Shown here: piece by piece, positions 1 to 9,705 of the stretch | How the letters are laid out: each line of letters starts with the position of its first letter | Position numbering within the stretch: the first letter of the stretch is position 1 | Source: a virus | DNA: 35,575 nt | Direction: 5' to 3' (one strand) | IMG/VR virus record: IMGVR_UViG_3300029448_000139 | Location: 1-35,575 of that record | The notes under the pieces: generated by a model | Told to the model about the DNA's origin: nothing | The model's database searches: none | The model's input: only the letters and a program-made list of their open reading frames with translations | Made by a program: the position numbers and the translations under genes

Positions 1-1378
1 CAGAGCCTACTGTAACTGTGCCGTCATTGTCGTTGGTAGACAAGTCCTGTACTGTGGTTGTGCCTATGTCGTTTTGGAAGTCGTACTCAAAAGCAGTAGA
101 GCCACTAATAGTTAGTTTAAAGTTTTGTAAAGTGCCACCGCAGTTGTTAAATCCATTTAACAATGAATATATTCCAATGGCTGAGTTGTTTGTAAAACCA
201 TTTGCAGCAGAAAAAGTATTACTGTATATTGTAACATTATCAACTACATAAGTTAGTGTGCCATTATTCACAGTAATTTTGTGTGTTTTTACAGAACCAT
301 CAAAAAAATCAACACTTTGGTTGTGACTTACCTGTCTTGTTCCTCCGTTGGGATAAAATACAATATTAATTGAATCAAAAGTTGATACTCTTTCAAGAGT
401 AAAACCACCTTCATTAAAGGTGTTATTTGTATTTGTAACAATTTTCCCAAAAGACTCTGTATTTGATATAGAACCAGTCCACTCAAACTCAAAATTATTA
501 CCAAGCGTTACGGGTTCTGTAGCAAACGAATCAGCCACTCCATCAAACGTAGCCACCTGCTTGGTCTTGGCGTTGAGTGCGGGGACTTTAACTGCTCCGT
601 TAATATCAAACCCATACTCGTGGTTCCAAGACTCGATGCCGTCTAACGTAGTCCAAGTAGCACCTGTAATTATCCCGTGTCCATTATTACCGCTTATGTC
701 GTACGCTTTGGTTCCAGAACCCTCTGCTAGGGGTAGATGGAAGCCTGCACCTTTTGAAGAGTTGGTTACGGATACATTAGATATTTTACCATTAAAGTTA
801 AATCCGTTTGTTCTGGCACCAATCTGAAAGCCGTGTGTGCCACCGTGATTAGAATGAACCCTAAACGTTGTGTCGGTTTGAGTTGTTCCATCGGTTAAGT
901 TTTCTAAAACAAAGCTAGTAACCGCACCAGTTGCACTATATGTTAATGTGGTTCTATATAGCTTATTCAGCTCTACTGCAAAAATTCTATATGAATCGGC
1001 TGTTAAATTATTAACGTGAAAATATCCATCTATAATTAAAAGTCTATAAGTTGCCGCCCCGCAAGCGTAAATTACTTGAGGATCCGTAGTCAAACCCTCT
1101 TGAATAAATGTTGACGTAATAACACAGGAGCCTAGGTTGGTTTGAGTGTTTGCCGTTAAGTCAACGCCTCCCGCAGAATTAATATCTACACGTTTATTCA
1201 CATTACCATCAAATTGAAGGCAGTTAACATCCGTAAGGTCGGCATCCACACCCTTAGAGTTAGCAAGGGTTTTGCCATCTGCTGTGGGCTGTGTAAGCCA
1301 CGAAATAAGATGGTCTATAGTGGGCAATAACCCACCTGCCCGTGTAGCAAGCTGTCCTAAGTTCAACCAAAGAGACAT
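1..1378 (-). CDS. Tail fibre / receptor-binding protein with LamG-like domains, C-terminus cut by window edge
   Basis: Open frame of 459 codons from the ATG at 1378 to the left edge, with no stop, so the gene is partial. The N-terminus (LWLNLGQLATRAGG) looks like a virion-attachment segment. Two beta-rich stretches follow, at about residues 60-250 and 280-459, with the rhythm of concanavalin-A/laminin-G-like domains (GFQIGARTNGFNFNGKISNV; later KTHKITVNNGTLTYVVDNV). Such domains in phage tail proteins usually bind surface glycans. It is the last gene of the virion arm, 3 nt after the preceding 95-aa gene, where fibre genes usually lie. If the window is a closed circle the frame ends three codons beyond position 1. 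Exact receptor role is inferred. Confidence 0.8.
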   Translation of the reverse strand, partial: MSLWLNLGQLATRAGGLLPTIDHLISWLTQPTADGKTLANSKGVDADLTDVNCLQFDGNVNKRVDINSAGGVDLTANTQTNLGSCVITSTFIQEGLTTDPQVIYACGAATYRLLIIDGYFHVNNLTADSYRIFAVELNKLYRTTLTYSATGAVTSFVLENLTDGTTQTDTTFRVHSNHGGTHGFQIGARTNGFNFNGKISNVSVTNSSKGAGFHLPLAEGSGTKAYDISGNNGHGIITGATWTTLDGIESWNHEYGFDINGAVKVPALNAKTKQVATFDGVADSFATEPVTLGNNFEFEWTGSISNTESFGKIVTNTNNTFNEGGFTLERVSTFDSINIVFYPNGGTRQVSHNQSVDFFDGSVKTHKITVNNGTLTYVVDNVTIYSNTFSAANGFTNNSAIGIYSLLNGFNNCGGTLQNFKLTISGSTAFEYDFQNDIGTTTVQDLSTNDNDGTVTVGS

Positions 1379-1381
1379 AAC

Positions 1382-1669
1382 CTACCCTAAAGAACGCACA
1401 TTAATAGAAGCTGATCCACGAACCTGTGTTTGTCCTGAAGGTACAGCGAATGGTCGTGTAACTCCATATGGCGGAACATAGAAACTTCCTGCTGTAGTTC
1501 CATCAGCGGCAGGTGCAGAAGACCCATAGGCTACATAAGCTCCTGAGCCAGTAACGTCTTGCACTTCAATAAATCCACTTACAGTAATAGCGGCAGTTCC
1601 TGTACCCAAGCTAGTCATTCCACCTACTTGTATAGGTGATCCTGTTTTTGTATAACGATAACCAATCAT
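1382..1669 (-). CDS. Small tail-associated protein, unknown function
   Basis: 95 aa, rich in Gly, Ser, Thr, Ala and Val, starting MIGYRYTKTGSPIQVGG. It has no Cys, no membrane segment and no recognisable enzyme motif. The composition is that of a short beta-structured virion protein. A GGGAG ribosome site lies about 9 nt upstream of the ATG, and the gene ends 3 nt before the tail fibre start, so the two are probably co-translated. A fibre adaptor or baseplate-like accessory is a reasonable guess from position. I recognise no named family. Confidence 0.75.
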   Translation of the reverse strand: MIGYRYTKTGSPIQVGGMTSLGTGTAAITVSGFIEVQDVTGSGAYVAYGSSAPAADGTTAGSFYVPPYGVTRPFAVPSGQTQVRGSASINVRSLG

Positions 1670-1693
1670 AATCTTTTTTCTCCCTCGCCCTCT

Positions 1694-1722
1694 GTTCTAA
1701 TAAAATGTTAAAGTATTGTCAA
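1694..1722 (-). promoter_or_regulatory. Candidate sigma70-like promoter for the tail fibre pair
   Basis: On the minus strand TTGACA (1717-1722) is followed after 17 nt by TAGAAC (1694-1699), four of six matches to the -10 consensus. It sits in the 62-bp gap between the giant internal protein and the 95-aa gene, the right place for a separate fibre promoter. The -35 and spacing are perfect. The -10 lacks its final T, so strength is uncertain. Confidence 0.35.
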
Positions 1723-1731
1723 GTAAATTAA

Positions 1732-4700
1732 TTAATAATATTTAGGTGTTTTAGGTTTCTTTTTTGTTTTACTTCGTTTTTCATATACACCTACACCCAC
1801 ACCCAAAAACTCTGGTATAAATACTGAGGCCGTTTCTATAGAGTTGTATTCTTGATCATACGAATCTTTTAAAGATTGAGCTACAATAGGTGCAAACGAC
1901 CAAGCCTGTTCCTTCCAATCTTCAGACCAAACAATATCTTTGTGTGTAAAAGGGTCTTCTTTAAATAATAGTTTATGACTTAATGATAATATCGGGTTAA
2001 ATTTATACTCAACAAACTTAAACATTTCATTACGAACATCTTTTTTAACCTTTTCATCGTATATTAATTGAAAATATTCAGAGTCGTTTTTCTTTATCAT
2101 TAACATCAATAATCTTATTGGCTGAACTAAACCACCAAATATATCATATCTTCTGTTACCAATAACAAATTTACCAAAATCAGAATCTTCTGGATCATCT
2201 CCTACATCAGCACCATTTGCGGCCGCTAAAGCTAATACAGCAGAAGCTGTTCCCGCCAACGCAAGCCATTGTCTAGCCATCTCTCCTCTTAATTCAGGCT
2301 GTTTAACCATATTAGTTATAGCGTATGCGGGAGCTTGTATTCTTGATACAGCAAATCGTGGAGAGAAAAACGCTTGTGATAATGCAATAGCCGCACCATT
2401 AAATTGACCTAGTTCTCCACGACCTGTAGCTACATTGACATATCTAGCATAAGCGAATTTAGCTTCTTCGCTTGCTTCTGGATGTTTACTTATAAAGTCA
2501 TCAAACAAACCTGTTCTCAAATGATTTAGGCCTGTAACCATATGTCGCTCTGATGCACTAACAATCTCACGAACACCTACAATTTTTTGTAACAATGTAG
2601 TAGCAAAACTTTCTTCACGTTCTGTTAATGCACCATCCATTGTAGAAAGTTCTAATCCGTAATACATTCGTGATGGATGCAAGTCCATGTTTCTTAAATT
2701 TTCATCAAACAATCTAGCATTACCCTTAGAGAAAAATGCTTGGAATGCCTTGCCAAACGATTTAGCGGCTAATATAGGATGCCCTGCTGATACAATTAAT
2801 CCCTGACGCAACAGATAAGACATATCAGCCGTAGCTAGTAAAGCACGAGGCACACCTGCTATTTCTCTGTACCAGTAACCAAATGTTTTTTCCTGCATAT
2901 TAAATATGCGATCACGCAACTGAGCCTGCAAAGCCGCACGCTCCATAATTTTTTGCTCAAGTTCTTTATTGCGAATAGGCTTAGGTTCTTTTTTAGGTTT
3001 TTTAGTTTCGACTAAATCTTTAGCCGATAATTTGAGCTGTGCCTGTAGTTCTTTTATTTGATCGTCAATCTTAGATATTCGTTGCAACTCACGCAAATCT
3101 TGCCTTGCTTGTTGTAACCGAGCAGACTCTTCTTTTTTATTAGTGCGTGGAGATACAGCTTGTTCTATACCTTCTTCAATGCGTCTTATTCTATCGTATA
3201 TAGCGTCAGCTTTTACATCATCTGAGTTTAATATCTCCTGCCGAAGCTCTTTTAACTGAGCTTTTAGTTTACTTACTTCAGCGGAGTCTGGCTTTAAAAG
3301 TTTTTTTTGTTTTATAACGCCGTCTAATAAATCTTTTATTTCAGCACGAAACCTAGCTTGTTTCTTAAGTTCAACTAATTTAGTTTTATTAGCATTCTCT
3401 ACTTGCTTAACTTTAGCAGGAGTACGATTAGAAAGAATATTCATTATATCATACTCAGACTTTTCTGGTAGATGAGTTCTTATTTTAGAAATTAAGTCAT
3501 CTAAATCTGTTACACCTTCTTCTACAAAAGTTCTAGCTAGATCAGCTACGGCCTTACGCATTTCAGGCGTATACTCGGCTTGGTCTACTTTACTTAATCG
3601 CACTGTCGAGCTATCTTCATTAACAACAAATCCCATGTTTTTAATAATTTTTAGGTATTCGTTACGCTCTCTGATAATTTTTACTTTATCTCTTTTGGCT
3701 TTGTTAACAAATTTTTTATTTGTGGTTGAAATAAACTCTTCAGACGATTTACGCAAATCTTGTTCTTCAGCCTCGCTAATAGTTTTATTTATAAAATCTA
3801 TTTCTTCATTTAGTTTAGCTATTTCTTTAGCATATTCAGTTAGGTCTTGTCTTTCTTCTTTAGTTAACTCACTGCCTTTTTGTTTTCTAGCTGATTCTAA
3901 TACTCTAGGTAGTGCATAAATATTTAATTTTGTTTGAGACAATTGAGCAAAACGCAATCCTCTTGCAAACTGAGAGGTCATAGATTGTGCAACAGTAAGT
4001 AAGTTTTCTAAGTCTGCTAATTTATTATCTAGCTCTTGTAGTTTATTAGATTCGGTTAGTGTCGCACCATTTGCCTGTGCTTCTTCTACCTCTCTACTTA
4101 CTGTCATTATTTCTCGTTCTAACTCATCTTTACGTAAAGCTAATATAAATACATGATCTGGATTCATATAAACTTTTTTGTCAGTTCTAAGCCTAGATAA
4201 ATTAGATTTAACTAATTGATTTGCACCATCAGAAGTATAACTTTGTTGTATTCTTTGAACTACACTTTCAAAGTGTTGCACTTCGTTTTGAGCTTCACCG
4301 TCAATAAAATATGCTTCTCGTGTTTTATTTATATCTGCTTTAGTCAACGATGTAGTACTAGCACGCTCTGCTAATATATCTGAATCCATAAGAGGTTGTT
4401 CTTTAATTTTAGATACTAACCCTTTTATAATGTCAGCTACATCTTCTGGTATTTGTTCACGACTTTTAGCAAAACGAACTTGTTGTGGGTCTGGTATACC
4501 TGCGGCTAATGCTTTTTCAACTTCTTTAGATGTCTTAGCTATAGAAAATTCTGGATCAGATCGATCTCCATATACAGGGTCTTTTACAAAAACTACATTA
4601 CCAACTTGAATTGCTTCTGACCCAGATAATACTGGTTGTCCTGTTTCTCTATCAAAAAAATATCCAAACCTAAATGGATTAAATCCTACCTGTATCCATT

Positions 4701-7700
4701 TTTGCTTAGACTTTTTCTTACCCTGCATAATTGCAAGAACTTCTTTAGCTCTTTTATAATTTTTTTCATCTGTATATTCTTCGTAAAAACCCTCTATACG
4801 ACTTATAGGTGTTTTCTTTTTACCTGTTGCTATTTCATATGCGGTAAAATGAGATTGGCTTTTAAACACAGGATTTTTTAATCTAATGCTAGGAACATAA
4901 GACATAGCACGACCAGTAGATTTAGCATTTAGCTTACCTTCGTGTAAAGTAACAGCAAATACACCAGTTTCTTTATAGGTAGGAATATCTAAACGAGCAG
5001 AAATTTGATCTCCATCTTTTATTTCTACATCACCTACACCAGTAATATTAGCATTATTAATACCTATTTTATCTAAAAACGATTTACTTCTACCTGCGGC
5101 TCTCATAGCACTTTTTATAATGCCTGTATCAATTCTGTCTGGTAGTTCTGTGTATGGTTCAAATGGGTCTTCTTGCATTACTATTTCAGCATATTGATCT
5201 GGCGTTATTTCACCTCTTACTAACTGTAAAGCGGCTTCTATAATTTTTGGTTTTCTTTCATATTCTTGTTTTTCAAATTCTGGAAGTCTTATAGGGTCAG
5301 TAATACGAAGCTCTGCCGCAAAACTAGATTCAATAAGTTTCTTTTGTACTTGTGATCCTTTGTAAGTAAGAAGGCTTTTACCTAATTGATTTATTATTCT
5401 ATTAAAGTATTTTTCTGCATTGTATTTTACAGGCTTACCATCTTCATCAGTACCCTCAAACTCTGGTATTACTTGTGTAGCATCGAGAGTATCCTCAAGC
5501 ATTAACACTTCTATTGTATCACCTTTTTCAGCTTCTAAATGGTATGCATACGCATCGTGATAATTATCGCTATTAGGATCAGTTTCAACAACTTTAGGTA
5601 ATCCAGAAAGTTTAATAACATTTACAATTTCACCTCTAGCAACTTTTTGTAAATCTGGATCAGCTAATAATTTTGCAAAATAAGGATGATCTCCAATAGA
5701 TGGGTATTTAACATTTCTACCCATTCCTAATATTGTTGTAATAAAATCTTTTCTTTTAGCAAATGATAACTCTCTTACAATTAACGAAACTTGAAATACA
5801 GCTTCTTCTACAGTTTCTTGTTGTACTGCTTCTTCAACAGCAGGTAATAACTCTCTTACACTTTCTTTATCGAAAGCCTCTATAGCCTCTTTTTGAAACT
5901 TTTCTAAAGTTAATTCACCTTGTTCTATAGCTGTTTCAAAATGACTAACAACTGCTCTTAATACACTATTGTTTGATAGGTGTGCATCTTCTCCCATAAT
6001 AATAGGAGTTAGATAATAAAACCCATCAGCAGTATTACCATTTTCGTCTTCTTGTAATTTTAATTGATCTACTATTTTTTGAGCCGCTTCTTCTGTTGAA
6101 GCCGCCCAAGCATAACCAGTTATTGTCGGATAATAAATACCACCAAAAAACTTTTCTTCTCCATAAGCACCGCCTGCTAATCTGTCAGCCATTATTGTAC
6201 TAACAACTTTTCCGTCTAAAGTTTCAGGATTAACATTTGTAGTTATCTTTACATTTGGATTCGGTTCTAGTCGTTTAAAGTCTTCTTTTCTAAAAATACT
6301 TTTACGAACTATACCTTTTGAAGCACGCAACACACGCTTACCAAATTTACCACGCACTCTTTCTAAGATTTGTGCTTTAGTTCCGTATGATGGTACACCA
6401 AGTTCTTTTGCACGAGCTATTAAATCTTTTTTGCTTAATGTTTCTATATCTGGCCGCAACACATCTAGGTCACGATCTTGTATTTCTATACCTTCAGATA
6501 AAGCTACAGACAGATTATTTAAAAAGTTAATTACCTGTTTATCTCTTTTAGGTATACCTTTGCGTGTTTTAAATCCTAAATTAAAGATTGCATCTGAATA
6601 ATCAGATAGCCCAAGCATCTCAATTAAACGCTCAAGAAACTTAATAATTATGTTCTTTTCAGTTTGCGGTAAGGCCTGATAGTTGCGAGATAATATCTCA
6701 ACCATTTTTGCTAATGACTCTTCGCCTTTATAACTTTCATTTTTGTAGTTTTCTAAATGTATATTAAGTTCTTCTAATGCTTCTTTTTCTAAATATGGTT
6801 TTACACGCTCTGATATTTCAAATAATCGCTCTTCGATGTTAGATATATCTAAAGAGTTAACTAAAGCATGAAACGCTTCATGTGCTACTGTTTCTGACCG
6901 TGCTATTTCAGAGTTAATATGAATAACTTTTTCGCCGTCTACTTCACCAATAAACAAGCCGTCTGCACTTTTTTGTCTTGTAGCCTTTTCAAATTGCTCT
7001 GTATTTTCATGTGTAATAATTTTTACATTAGGAGCTACTTGAGCTAATGCTTTTGTTACATTAACTGATATATTATTTATACCTTCTACACGAACTATTT
7101 TTTCTTGTTCAGTTTCAGTTTCTGCATCAAGATCAAAATTTTGTCCATATGTTTCCATTAAATCAATAAGTAAAATACGAGCTTCTTCTATAGAGATGCC
7201 ACGAATATTAGCTATTTCTTCTACTTCGTTTACAGCAAGTTCACCTGCAAGAATTTGTTCTCGCTGTTCATCTGATAACGAAAACGGTTGAGAATCTGCT
7301 TCTGATCGCTCTTCTACTGTTTGTGTAGGTTTAAACCTTGCGTCTACTAAATTAAACGCTTTAAGAAACTTGTCATAATCAATATCACGAGCATCTTGCA
7401 TTATTTGGTTGTATTCTGCTTGTGCTTCTTTATCGCCATTTACAGCACGAGTAAACACATCTACAAGCTCTTCCATATCTTTAGGCAACTGGTACAAAGG
7501 TACATCAATTAACTCTTGTAACTCCGCATCAGTCATTGTTTCACGAAGTTGTTTAAAATCTTCTTCTGTTAAAAGACCTAATTTAGAATATGGCATATTA
7601 GGGATTTGATACTCAGCCGCAAGATCAGATAAATCCATTGCTATTTTACGGCGTATTTCCATATTTTTTTCAAAATCTGTTTCTTCTTCTAATTGTGTCG

Positions 7701-9705
7701 CATAATCTCTAGCTTTTGTTCTATCCATATTTGCGTTTGCTAATGTTTCTGTTGCTAGCTTTATACGCAAATTTTTAAGACTGTTATCAATTTGAGTTTG
7801 CACTTCTGTTTGTAGTTCTTCAGCTAATGATGCAGATTCAGTTTCAAGCTCAGAATCAGTTAGCATTTTAGCAAGAGCTTCTACATTAAAATCTACTAAC
7901 AGTTCATTAGGCAAGTCAGGGTTAATCTGATCTCGTGTTCTGTTTACATATGATTGAAGTATTACTTTATTAAAGTCGAATAAGGCCGCATTTGTTTCTT
8001 TTTTATTTCTAGCATTTGCAAGTGCTTCAGCAATTCTTTTAGCTTCAGATTCTTCTACACCCTGATCTACAAGTTGCATAGATTTAACCTGAACCATAGC
8101 CGCTTTTTGTTTATCTTTGCCAAGAATGCCGTGTTTTTCTATAGCAAGTTCAAGAGCCTTTTCGTCTGTAAATCTTTTTTTCTGCGTAAGATACTCTCGT
8201 TCTCGCTGTATTGACTGGTATTCACGATTTGACTGAACTAAATCTACTACAGTGCCACCTGCTCCCATAAACAAAACTGCATATTTAGATTCATCAAATG
8301 CTTCTTTACCTCTAGCAAATGCTTCTTTAAAATCTGATTTTAAAAATTCTTTAAATGTTTCAATAACTGCTTCTTTTTCTGGGTCAGCTTTTTGTGCTAA
8401 TTCTACAGTAGTAGTTTTGATCCATTCTTGTACGCCTTCTTCTAAACGCTCACCATAATAATTTGCTATTGTTGTGTAACCTACACGAGCCAATACGGCT
8501 TTTTTACCGTATTTTTTAAATGTTTTCATAGCGACATCACGAGACAACTTCCTAACAATGCTACCACCCAATGCAGATACTGGAATAGCGGCAAAAGCAA
8601 ATTCTGTTAAAGCATACGGAATAGATGCTATATTACTAATTTTATTTATTTCACTAAGTTCATTTGGGTTTATTTCGGTAAGTTTTCGATTACCAATAAC
8701 TTCTTGTTTTATTTCTCCCCCCGCAAAATTTGCCCAATAACCAACATTTAAAACCCTACCTAATTTCTTTTTATCTTTAGTTAAACCCGCTATTAATAAA
8801 TGTTCTAACATTGGAACAGCCGTTCCTACGCCTTCTTTTAATCCTCGCTCATACCAACTTTTTTCACGATAATCAAATGCTGGACCTACCATATCACTAA
8901 GTTCATCATATTCAGCTTTTAATTTATCAGCTTCTTCTAAACGATTTGCATTAACTAATGCATTATACTGTTGATTAAAATTAACACTAGTATAACCCCA
9001 TTGTGCGGATTGTGCCGTTGTCCCAGAACCACGAATCATTTCTCCATTTAGCTTGCGTCTACCTACTAAATCATTGCGAATATCTTTTTTAATTTGTTCG
9101 ACACCCATTAGTTTTCGAATAGGGCTAGTACCAAAATAATCAGCCGCAAAACTACTTGCTGATGCCCATTTTTTTTGTATTTGACGATTAATAAATTGAT
9201 TTTCTTTTTGTTGTGTAGTTAACCTTCTAGCTTTAAATGCAGGCTCTTGATCAGGGTTACGCATAATAAATCGTTCTTCAGGACTAACCATCCATTCATC
9301 AGATTCAGGCGTATAAGACATTTTAGCTTTAGTAACAAATGCACCATAGTTAACATCTTCGTCTTTTTCTAAACCCATTTCTTGCCGAATTATTATATCA
9401 GTCATTACACCACTAATATCTTTTTGATATTTAGAACTAAGAAACTGATCAGCTATAAATTTATATTCGTCTTCTTCTGTAGTAAAATCGTTATATAATT
9501 TTAACTCTTCTTTTGGTAAATTTTTGCGAGGGTCGTAGTTAAGAATAGCATTAGGCTTAAAAGCTACAGGAGGCTCAACAAGCATCTGTTGTTTATCATC
9601 ATCAAATGCACCGCTAAATCTACGGTAAGAAGCCATTTGACCCTTCCATTGATCTTTAGGTACTCCACGATTATTTAGAGTTTCTAAAAAAGTTTGTCTA
9701 TCCAT
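1732..9705 (-). CDS. Giant internal virion / polyvalent protein with HExxH and SAP motifs (2657 aa)
   Basis: Occupies more than a fifth of the window. Visible parts: a helical N-terminus; a zinc-metallopeptidase-like HEAFH at residues 942-946; a SAP-like DNA-binding helix pair at about 1088-1120 (LSKKDLIARAKELGVPSYG); a segment around 1670 (WIQVGFNPFRFGYFFDRETG) of the kind seen in large polyvalent phage and plasmid proteins; Lys/Glu-rich coiled coils at about 1850-1900 and 2110-2260; and a conserved-looking C-terminal region from about 2275 with hydrophobic runs (about 2475-2498). Position after the other internal proteins matches T7 gp16, but a peptidase-like motif replaces the transglycosylase. 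It is probably carried in the capsid and ejected with DNA. The start overlaps the previous stop in TAATG. Family assignment is from motif memory. Confidence 0.8.
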   Translation of the reverse strand: MDRQTFLETLNNRGVPKDQWKGQMASYRRFSGAFDDDKQQMLVEPPVAFKPNAILNYDPRKNLPKEELKLYNDFTTEEDEYKFIADQFLSSKYQKDISGVMTDIIIRQEMGLEKDEDVNYGAFVTKAKMSYTPESDEWMVSPEERFIMRNPDQEPAFKARRLTTQQKENQFINRQIQKKWASASSFAADYFGTSPIRKLMGVEQIKKDIRNDLVGRRKLNGEMIRGSGTTAQSAQWGYTSVNFNQQYNALVNANRLEEADKLKAEYDELSDMVGPAFDYREKSWYERGLKEGVGTAVPMLEHLLIAGLTKDKKKLGRVLNVGYWANFAGGEIKQEVIGNRKLTEINPNELSEINKISNIASIPYALTEFAFAAIPVSALGGSIVRKLSRDVAMKTFKKYGKKAVLARVGYTTIANYYGERLEEGVQEWIKTTTVELAQKADPEKEAVIETFKEFLKSDFKEAFARGKEAFDESKYAVLFMGAGGTVVDLVQSNREYQSIQREREYLTQKKRFTDEKALELAIEKHGILGKDKQKAAMVQVKSMQLVDQGVEESEAKRIAEALANARNKKETNAALFDFNKVILQSYVNRTRDQINPDLPNELLVDFNVEALAKMLTDSELETESASLAEELQTEVQTQIDNSLKNLRIKLATETLANANMDRTKARDYATQLEEETDFEKNMEIRRKIAMDLSDLAAEYQIPNMPYSKLGLLTEEDFKQLRETMTDAELQELIDVPLYQLPKDMEELVDVFTRAVNGDKEAQAEYNQIMQDARDIDYDKFLKAFNLVDARFKPTQTVEERSEADSQPFSLSDEQREQILAGELAVNEVEEIANIRGISIEEARILLIDLMETYGQNFDLDAETETEQEKIVRVEGINNISVNVTKALAQVAPNVKIITHENTEQFEKATRQKSADGLFIGEVDGEKVIHINSEIARSETVAHEAFHALVNSLDISNIEERLFEISERVKPYLEKEALEELNIHLENYKNESYKGEESLAKMVEILSRNYQALPQTEKNIIIKFLERLIEMLGLSDYSDAIFNLGFKTRKGIPKRDKQVINFLNNLSVALSEGIEIQDRDLDVLRPDIETLSKKDLIARAKELGVPSYGTKAQILERVRGKFGKRVLRASKGIVRKSIFRKEDFKRLEPNPNVKITTNVNPETLDGKVVSTIMADRLAGGAYGEEKFFGGIYYPTITGYAWAASTEEAAQKIVDQLKLQEDENGNTADGFYYLTPIIMGEDAHLSNNSVLRAVVSHFETAIEQGELTLEKFQKEAIEAFDKESVRELLPAVEEAVQQETVEEAVFQVSLIVRELSFAKRKDFITTILGMGRNVKYPSIGDHPYFAKLLADPDLQKVARGEIVNVIKLSGLPKVVETDPNSDNYHDAYAYHLEAEKGDTIEVLMLEDTLDATQVIPEFEGTDEDGKPVKYNAEKYFNRIINQLGKSLLTYKGSQVQKKLIESSFAAELRITDPIRLPEFEKQEYERKPKIIEAALQLVRGEITPDQYAEIVMQEDPFEPYTELPDRIDTGIIKSAMRAAGRSKSFLDKIGINNANITGVGDVEIKDGDQISARLDIPTYKETGVFAVTLHEGKLNAKSTGRAMSYVPSIRLKNPVFKSQSHFTAYEIATGKKKTPISRIEGFYEEYTDEKNYKRAKEVLAIMQGKKKSKQKWIQVGFNPFRFGYFFDRETGQPVLSGSEAIQVGNVVFVKDPVYGDRSDPEFSIAKTSKEVEKALAAGIPDPQQVRFAKSREQIPEDVADIIKGLVSKIKEQPLMDSDILAERASTTSLTKADINKTREAYFIDGEAQNEVQHFESVVQRIQQSYTSDGANQLVKSNLSRLRTDKKVYMNPDHVFILALRKDELEREIMTVSREVEEAQANGATLTESNKLQELDNKLADLENLLTVAQSMTSQFARGLRFAQLSQTKLNIYALPRVLESARKQKGSELTKEERQDLTEYAKEIAKLNEEIDFINKTISEAEEQDLRKSSEEFISTTNKKFVNKAKRDKVKIIRERNEYLKIIKNMGFVVNEDSSTVRLSKVDQAEYTPEMRKAVADLARTFVEEGVTDLDDLISKIRTHLPEKSEYDIMNILSNRTPAKVKQVENANKTKLVELKKQARFRAEIKDLLDGVIKQKKLLKPDSAEVSKLKAQLKELRQEILNSDDVKADAIYDRIRRIEEGIEQAVSPRTNKKEESARLQQARQDLRELQRISKIDDQIKELQAQLKLSAKDLVETKKPKKEPKPIRNKELEQKIMERAALQAQLRDRIFNMQEKTFGYWYREIAGVPRALLATADMSYLLRQGLIVSAGHPILAAKSFGKAFQAFFSKGNARLFDENLRNMDLHPSRMYYGLELSTMDGALTEREESFATTLLQKIVGVREIVSASERHMVTGLNHLRTGLFDDFISKHPEASEEAKFAYARYVNVATGRGELGQFNGAAIALSQAFFSPRFAVSRIQAPAYAITNMVKQPELRGEMARQWLALAGTASAVLALAAANGADVGDDPEDSDFGKFVIGNRRYDIFGGLVQPIRLLMLMIKKNDSEYFQLIYDEKVKKDVRNEMFKFVEYKFNPILSLSHKLLFKEDPFTHKDIVWSEDWKEQAWSFAPIVAQSLKDSYDQEYNSIETASVFIPEFLGVGVGVYEKRSKTKKKPKTPKYY

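Noticed and set aside
4636-4881. Plus-strand open frame inside the giant protein gene
   Set aside because: Lies wholly antisense to a well-supported long gene, is Phe/Leu/Ser-rich as expected of an AT-rich antisense reading, and has no ribosome site context.
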